This document shows, piece after piece, positions 58,460-64,000 of a stretch of DNA of 64,000 bases; the stretch's first letter is position 1; every line of letters starts with the position of its first letter. The notes beneath the pieces were generated by a model that was not told the origin of the DNA, searched no databases, and was given only the letters and a program-made list of their open reading frames with translations. A program made the translations under genes and the position numbers. The DNA is from Ditylenchus dipsaci (lineage: Eukaryota > Nematoda > Chromadorea > Rhabditida > Anguinidae), in NCBI GenBank assembly GCA_004194705.1, contig SADC01001182.1:558001-622000 (forward strand), written 5' to 3'.

Positions 58460-60450
58460 CAACAAACAGGTAGTTGGATAGGTAAGGGAGAAAACTAGAG
58501 CTGTCTGTGTTGACTTACTCCTTGTGTTATATTGGTTATTTATTTATTGAACTTGTTGTTTTGGTGCAACTTGTTTGGCTAATGATGAATTGTTATCAAT
58601 CCAATCAGCAACGTCAATAACACCTATTTTGATAAATATGAACACCAAAATACAGATTTAATTCGTCAAAAAACTGATTTGCGCAAGTTCAAATACTTTT
58701 TGAACATATTTTTTTAATTAAAGAACAGGATGTCTCAAAATATTGGTATTAAAGTGATAAAATTGGTCAAGTTGGATAAGATATTCCCTAAGGGGGGGGG
58801 CGGTGAAAGTTAAAAAATAGTCTTGACACGTAATGAACAATTCAAATTTCCTATTTCAGCGACTCTTTGAAAAATGGATGATTTTTCTTCAGGCTGGTGA
58901 GCAGTGAATTTACTCAGCTCAACATTTTCCTTTATGCCCATAAGAAAGCCCTTTGTCTGGGCTTTCTAATGGTATGTCGTTTGCCTGCCTTCTAATGAAT
59001 CATCGCGGGTAAAAATTAAAAGAATCAAATAAGGACATTCTGAAAAATTTACAATTTTACCGAAAGCATGGGAATTTTTTGTACTCTGGCCGTTTATCTA
59101 CATAATGCCTGGTCAATACTCGTAGATAAATTCAAGCGCTACAAGATAGGCCAAAAATCAGCACAAGAATTCAATAAAAGTCACTTCAGAATTACAAGAG
59201 AAGAGGTAGATCCAGCACTTTCCCTGGAGCTGAAATTTGAAGGATACCTGGTCTTGGATTATTCTTGGCTGACTTTCTAAAGAAAAGTGAGAGTGCAAAA
59301 AAAAATGCTACATAACTTGTGCAAAGGCTCACAAGACAACAAGCAAATATCACAATATTCAAGCCAAAACAATTTGACCTCAAACCATACGAAAAACCAG
59401 GGGCTTTTGGACGAAAATTCAGGTGGTTATGCCTTTGTTTCGTAATTTTCTCTAAATTTTAGGAAAAAAAAATTTTACGTGATAGAGCGAGAAAAACTGC
59501 ATCAGATACGATAAAAAGATCTCAGGTAAGTTTGTGTTTCTCTCTTTTCGAGAGGATTGAAGAAGTATGCTGGTGGACTTTCATGCATGGACGATTCTGG
59601 TTTGATTACATTGGGTTCGAATTCGACACAAATATTTCAAATTCAGATACTTTTAGAAAAAAAGACTCGCTTAAGTCTTGGCTACCTTTTGGTGTAAGGT
59701 TGGCACGAATATTGTGTTCAAAATATTGCTTCTAAACTCAGTAAAATCAAATTTAAAAAAAATCAAATCAAAAGTAAAATCAAATCAAATCAAATTTTCG
59801 TCCAACGAAATTGCCATAAAAAAGTGCATTGTACTCTAGCGAGGAGGCCCGGTTTTGCAATTATCTTTCTCAGCAGGCGTTTTTACTGCCAGCTAGTCAA
59901 ACGTTACAGTCGGGAATTCTAGTGTTAAGAATTAAAGTTCGATTAGCATCATCAATGTCAGAATCGCTGAATTTTTCAAAAAAATGCCCAAAAACGGGTA
60001 TGGTTTCCCCCTTACAGCAAACTCATAAAACCCAAGATAAGCCGTTATTCATAAATTTCGGATCAACAGCCACAGAGATAAGGATAACTGAACACAAAAA
60101 CTGGCTAATTAATTGTAACAACACTCCTGCCAGCCACACAGACTTTTTCTTGCACTTCCTTAGCATTCTTACGCAGATCCTCTAGCAAAGCTTCGTCTTA
60201 GGCGGTATATAGTAGCACTTCTCCCACTTCCAGAACTTCAATGCAAAAGAAAATATTAGACATTAGCAGAATGTTGGCAAAAAATATTTCAATGATTCTA
60301 TTAATATGGGGAGGGACGATAAGAAAAGGAGAAAATTGTGTGAAAAAAAATCAAAAAGAGGCGTCGTTTGGTGCCTGTTCATCTAGTCCCTCCACCTAAG
60401 CATAGGCCAAAAAAACATCTGTTGGATAAATTAAAAAGTCATACCTAATA
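58460..60450. other. Stretch with unassigned open frames
   Basis: Short open frames on + (59068-59280, 59532-59735, 59829-60185) show no known motif. On -, about 60200-60110 could encode ALLEDLRKNAKEVQEKVCVA before a stop, possibly a terminal exon, and about 59980-59930 reads FSDSDIDDANRTLI, similar to + sequence at 40835. AATCA-type simple repeats lie at 59755-59800. Confidence 0.3.
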
Positions 60451-60454
60451 TACG

Positions 60455-60625
60455 ACGAATTCTACAGTTATCGACGTACAGTTATCAGCCTGGAATAGTT
60501 TTCCTGTCGTAGATAGCTGTGCACTGATAACTGTAGAACTTTCTCAACGTATAGTTACCATACTGATTAAGCTTTCTCCCGTCGATAACTGCGCTCTGAA
60601 GACTATGAAATTTCTCGTAAATTAT
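60455..60625. repeat. Inverted array of CTACAGTTATCGACG words
   Basis: ATTCTACAGTTATCGACG and GTACAGTTATCAGCC on the left, CTGATAACTGTAGAACTTTC and ATAGTTACC on the right. It is a loosely inverted word array with no clear tips. Confidence 0.55.
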
Positions 60626-61165
60626 ATGATAAATTTACAGTTGATTTTGAAATTCTACCCAGGCTCTGGTAAGAAGCTCAAAATATCGTAAAAAAATTTA
60701 TAGCAAAGATCGAAAACAATAATATTTGTGCTGTTCCGCTCCAGGTATTTTGGAAACTTTTTTGTCAAAAAAAACTTGTTAAATAACACAAAACATGTAT
60801 GTTTTATTATTTTCTTTATTTGACCTTTGGGGTCTTAGTAAAAAATAAGTGAAAATTAATTCATGGGAAATTAATTCCCTTGTTTCATTGAGACCCTGCT
60901 GCTATCTTTGAAATCAATCAGTGTCCAGTATTTGTTTAGTATTAAGGTATTTAGTACTGCTGCCCAAACAGCATTATTTGTCGTAGAAAGTGAGTTGAAG
61001 TTCGTGTGTTCATTTGGCAAATACTACTGGTTCAACTAATTTGGATGTAATCAGTTCATTTTCTCAAATTTATTGTTTCACATTTTAGTATCAAATGGCA
61101 GCTCTAGGCTGTTCTTTCTCTTATTCTCTTCTCGTCTCTAAATTTGATTTTAAAGTATTTTTATT

Positions 61166-61614
61166 GGCTAGGAGACATTTGGCAAAAACGACATTTGGCA
61201 AACGTATCTTTTGGCCAAACGGCATTTGCCAAAAACGACATTTGCCCAACGTCATTTGGCAAAACGACATTTGCCCAAACGACGTTTGGCAAAACGACAT
61301 TTGCCCAAACGACATTTGTCAGGCGCCAACAGGAGGGACCAGACAAATATTTTTCACATTTTTCCCAAAAATTTTCAGATTGTGTTCAGCTGGTTATTCT
61401 AAAGCTGAGTGAAGGTAAAAATCTGAAAAATATGGCTTGGTTGTCTATTTAGCCATTTGCCAAATGTCGTTTTTGGCAAATGTCGTTTTGCCAAATGTCG
61501 TTTGGGCAAATGTCGTTTTGCCAAATGTCGTTTGGGCGAATGTCGTTTGGCCAAATGTCGTTTGGGCAAATGTCGTTTTTGCCAAATGTCGTTTTTGCCA
61601 AATGTCTCCTAGCC
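61166..61614. mobile_element. MITE with GACATTTGGCAAAA words
   Basis: GGCTAGGAGACATTTGGC and its complement bound 449 bp. An 8-bp duplication TTTTTATT flanks it (61158-61165 and 61615-61622). Both arms, about 160 bp each, are written in GACATTTGCCCAAAC and GACATTTGGCAAAAC words. The middle is unrelated AT-rich sequence. The duplication length fits hAT or a similar group. Confidence 0.9.
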
Positions 61615-61717
61615 TTTTTATTTACAGTCAAGTCTCCATTTGGCTAAAGTACACTTTGTTAACGGAGCCGAAGCGTCGTTTTCAAGGTCTAAGCATTTCA
61701 TAGACTCTGAAAACGAT

Positions 61718-61785
61718 ATAAAAGGTAAAAAGGCCACAGAGTAGATTTTCGAAAATATAGCAGAGGCCACAGAGTAGATGCCACC
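61718..61785 (+). repeat. Two copies of a Merlin coding snippet
   Basis: GGCCACAGAGTAGAT occurs twice here, the second time as ATATAGCAGAGGCCACAGAG. The transposase pseudogene downstream has the same phrase at about 62540-62570, where it encodes YNRGHRVDG. Confidence 0.7.
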
Positions 61786-61919
61786 CCCCCCCCCTTCCTA
61801 AACCTGAGCCCCCCCCCCCCCCAGTTATTTTTCCGTGGTCCCCCAAGGCAAAATGAGGGTATACAGAGCTCATATGACTATGAGCTCTGTATTTTCAATT
61901 TTATATTGCTTTACGTCGA

Positions 61920-63010
61920 AATGGACCTTCAACCAGCGACCGATGGACACTCAACAAATTCGATCACCTGTCCGAAGATAGCTATGCTCTTCTTAATTTC
62001 TTGGACAGGCATCGAAAAGTCTCTTAACTCGCAAGTGCACCAAATGCGGCAAGGGTAACACTTAATTATTCTGTCTGCAGTGCTCTGTAGTCATTCATTA
62101 TTTTTAGTCGAATCCGGTCGCGTTGCGGCAATAGAATTTATGCAGGAGCAAAAAATGCAGCAATGAGCAAAGTCTCCAAGCAATAATAATCCTAGCCGAC
62201 TCGTTCATGCATGATTCCAAACTACCTATCGTAGTCATTCTCAAATACATTTTCTTGCGGTTTGTTATATTATTATTGAGTACTCCATGACTAAATTTTA
62301 TTTTTATGGGTTGTCTGGTCAACAACAAAGAAACATTGGCAAAGAAGTGGGAATGTCGGAGCATGCAGCTTCGCAATAGAACCGTTTCTCCAGGCTGGTT
62401 GTCTACTGGTCAATGAATAATCGAGCTTCCCCCATTGGTGGATCCAACGATGTGGTACGCTCCTGTTTTTATATATTCGTTGATGTTAATGGTTTGTTTA
62501 CATGTAGAAATAGATGAAATCAAATTCGACAAGCGAAAATATAACAGAGGCCACAGAGTAGATGGTTCATGGGTTTTCGGGAAATCTCTAGAAGCACTGG
62601 TGCTACGTTTTTCTTCAAAGTCAAGAAAAAAGACTGCGCAACTCTGCTACCGCTCATTCAGCAATGGGTCCTACTGGGAGTACGATTATTTGCGATGGAT
62701 GGAAGGCGAACGATACTCTGAATCAACATGACTATGAGCTTCTGAGAATAATTCACAAACGCAACTTCGAGACCGGTGCATCTGAGGTACCGGATCGATT
62801 TTCCGCTCACATTCGAAACTTAGGCTTTAAAATCTTCGGTATCTGACTTACAGTTTGGGATTTAGGCCGATCGAAACTACTTGGGGAGCAGTGAAAAGAA
62901 TACATTTCCGTTCTCCCGGCAATCACAATCAAACGTATTTGCCTGGAGACTTGGCAAAATATCTCTTTATCAAACACTGCAGGTTAGAAACACGGCGGTT
63001 TAAAAATTAG
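61920..63010 (+). pseudogene. Second Merlin transposase pseudogene
   Basis: The N-terminal zinc region reads TRKCTKCGKGNT (near 62030). A helix-turn-helix part reads GLSGQQQRNIGKEVGMSEHA (near 62300-62370), then MNNRASPIGGSNDVV. A 52-bp insertion follows. The catalytic part reads VEIDEIKFDKRKYNRGHRVD then GSWVFG (near 62510-62580), STIICDGWKAND (second Asp, near 62675) and RPIETTWGAVKR (Glu, near 62870). Frames shift at least four times. All three catalytic acids remain readable. It differs clearly from the copy at 20440-21279, so it is another Merlin lineage. No TIRs were found. Confidence 0.85.
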
Positions 63011-63032
63011 AGTTCGAAAACGTTTTGAAATA

Positions 63033-63085
63033 CCGTATTTACTCTATTAACTCCCCACCCTCCAATAACTCCCCTCCCCTCTTGC
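63033..63085 (+). repeat. ACCGTATTT-family end, AATAACTCCCC word
   Basis: CCGTATTTACTCTATTAACT follows TA and is followed by CCAATAACTCCCCTCCCC. The right tip is missing. Confidence 0.55.
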
Positions 63086-63219
63086 CTGTCGCCGATGGGA
63101 ATATTTTAAACTTTAAAAGACGGGTACTAAGTGAATTCAAAAAAGAATTATTTTTAAATGCAAATTTGTGTATTAGTTTCCTGAAAATTTGCAATCAAGG
63201 ATATTTTTGTATTCCTTAA

Positions 63220-63449
63220 AGGGGTATACTAGCGCGTTGCACTGCAATTCAGGCGGGACCAGCAATTTATTTATTTCTTGACTTTTTTCTATAAGCGTTC
63301 TATCTGGTCGACGAAAGTTTTCTGCCTACTTTTTAAAAGTAGGCTAAGGTCATAAATGTTAAATTTGAGTTGAAACAAGTGAAAAAAAGAACGATCTTTG
63401 AAAAATTGGTGGTCCTCTTGATTTGCAGTGTAGCCCACTGGTATGCCCT
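63220..63449. mobile_element. TTAA MITE, AGGGGTATACTAG ends
   Basis: AGGGGTATACTAGCGCG and CACTGGTATGCCCT face each other between TTAA tetranucleotides (63216-63219 and 63450-63453). The inner TTGCACTGCAATTCAGG pairs with GATTTGCAGTGTAG. Confidence 0.75.
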
Positions 63450-63455
63450 TTAACA

Positions 63456-63528
63456 TTAGTGGTTTGACGGTAAAGCCATGGCAGACTGTGAAAGCCGGTC
63501 GTTGGTTCGATTCCGGTTGGAAGCATTG
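63456..63528 (+). repeat. tRNA-like segment, probably SINE-derived
   Basis: GGTTCGATTCC (about 63511) is a perfect B box with a pairable T-arm, and TTTGACGGTAAAG lies at the A-box distance. Acceptor halves do not pair and no anticodon stem is clear, so a working tRNA is unlikely. Confidence 0.35.
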
Positions 63529-63792
63529 TTTTTCCTTGACTTTTTATTAAATTGTGGATAAAATTTTTTAAAACATTTCTTTAAAAATTGTGGGACCACA
63601 GCAAAAAAATCTATGAAACATTGACATGTTTTATGAGGACCGAATTTTATGCTTTTTCAAAAAAGTTTTGCTTACATGGAACATATATTTTTTTTACTTT
63701 GTGTCTCTCTATTAGGATAAATATGGCAACTCTAAAAAACCAACATTTTTGAGACATCCACAACCCATTGAATACACAGCTACCTGAATGCC

Positions 63793-64000
63793 ATGTGGTC
63801 GGTGTGCACCTATTTAGCTGAGCTACTCGCCTGGCCTATTTCTGTGTTTCTGTGTTTTCTGCCCATCTATTATTTCTTACGGTTTTGCTGGGAGTCTATA
63901 GAATTGCCTGGGCGCCAGAAACGAGCTGTTTTTATTAGTGGCTGTGACACTGGTTTTGGAAGGTTACTGGCTGTCAAATGTGCCCAAACGGGCATCCCTT
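63793..64000 (+). CDS. SDR-family dehydrogenase, first exon (cut by window edge)
   Basis: From ATG 63793 the frame stays open to the window end, 69 codons. It begins MWSVCTYLAELLAWPISVFL with a hydrophobic anchor to about residue 26, then RQKRAVFISGCDTGFGRLLA, the glycine-rich NAD(P)-binding turn of classical short-chain dehydrogenases. SGCDxGFG followed by a membrane anchor is typical of the SDR9C group (retinol, 17-beta-hydroxysteroid and related dehydrogenases) and of nematode dhs genes. An ATG five bases upstream is out of frame and stops early. The catalytic Tyr-x-x-x-Lys lies beyond the window. Substrate cannot be told from this part. Confidence 0.88.
   Translation, partial: MWSVCTYLAELLAWPISVFLCFLPIYYFLRFCWESIELPGRQKRAVFISGCDTGFGRLLAVKCAQTGIP

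Noticed and set aside
61183..61325. Long open frames over the GACATTTGGCAAAA words in all frames
   Set aside because: They arise because the repeated word lacks stop codons; the region is the arm of a MITE with a target duplication.

Overview
The window reads as nuclear DNA of an invertebrate animal, most likely a nematode. It is AT-rich. Host genes are cut into short exons whose introns begin GT and end in the nematode-like acceptor TTTTCAG or TTTTTAG. The small set of host genes includes types common in nematodes: secreted Kunitz proteins joined to a lustrin-type cysteine-rich module, a METTL24/Methyltransf_22-like methyltransferase with the DGGKWVCNP motif, and a membrane-anchored SDR dehydrogenase. 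The species cannot be named from sequence alone.

Host genes, left to right. (1) A complete phosphate/sodium symporter (PiT/SLC20 family) on + runs from 14237 to 33263 in 13 exons that join in frame to 518 codons plus stop. Its last intron is 12.9 kb and full of transposons. (2) A secreted Kunitz-plus-lustrin protein on - has four exons (44895 down to 38219) that join to 157 codons plus stop. Its 5.9-kb third intron holds a mariner element and a 0.8-kb palindrome. (3) Exons of a METTL24-like methyltransferase lie on - (49774-49589 and 46537-46296). (4) A broken ribosomal protein L12 copy (48054-48340) lies between them. (5) A second lustrin-plus-Kunitz gene lies on - (57462-57096), with a possible signal-peptide exon at 58264-58114. 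(6) The first exon of an SDR-family dehydrogenase (63793 to the edge) lies on +.

Nearly everything else is mobile DNA, much of it bounded here by terminal inverted repeats (TIRs) and target duplications. There are hAT elements with 8-bp duplications (2040-3427, 3802-4732, 5086-5611, 7896-9220, 15294-15702, 33823-33940, 42241-42487, 54094-56057), two of them with transposase remnants. There are two mariner elements (12232-13690 of the DD41D type, and 38734-39688), two Merlin-type transposase pseudogenes (20440-21279 and 61920-63010), and a dead Ty3/gypsy retrotransposon on - (21690-25760). TTAA-flanked MITEs, TTA-flanked elements of PIF/Harbinger type, pogo-like TACAGTC MITEs and several large palindromes make up most of the rest. 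The largest palindrome is a 5.65-kb inverted repeat (26760-32408) with nearly identical 1.5-kb arms, inside the last PiT intron.

The most unusual pattern is architectural. Many short elements from different superfamilies share a design: a conserved terminal tip, then an interior written almost entirely as one short, family-specific word of about 10-18 bp, repeated on both strands. Examples are GCGAGCCAAATGGCTCGC, GTACTCGTACTTG, TTCTACGAAAA, GTTACGCGTAACAC and GACATTTGGCAAAA. Elements with the same tip can carry unrelated words. This fits subterminal transposase-binding repeats carried to an extreme and diversifying fast, but that reading is an inference.
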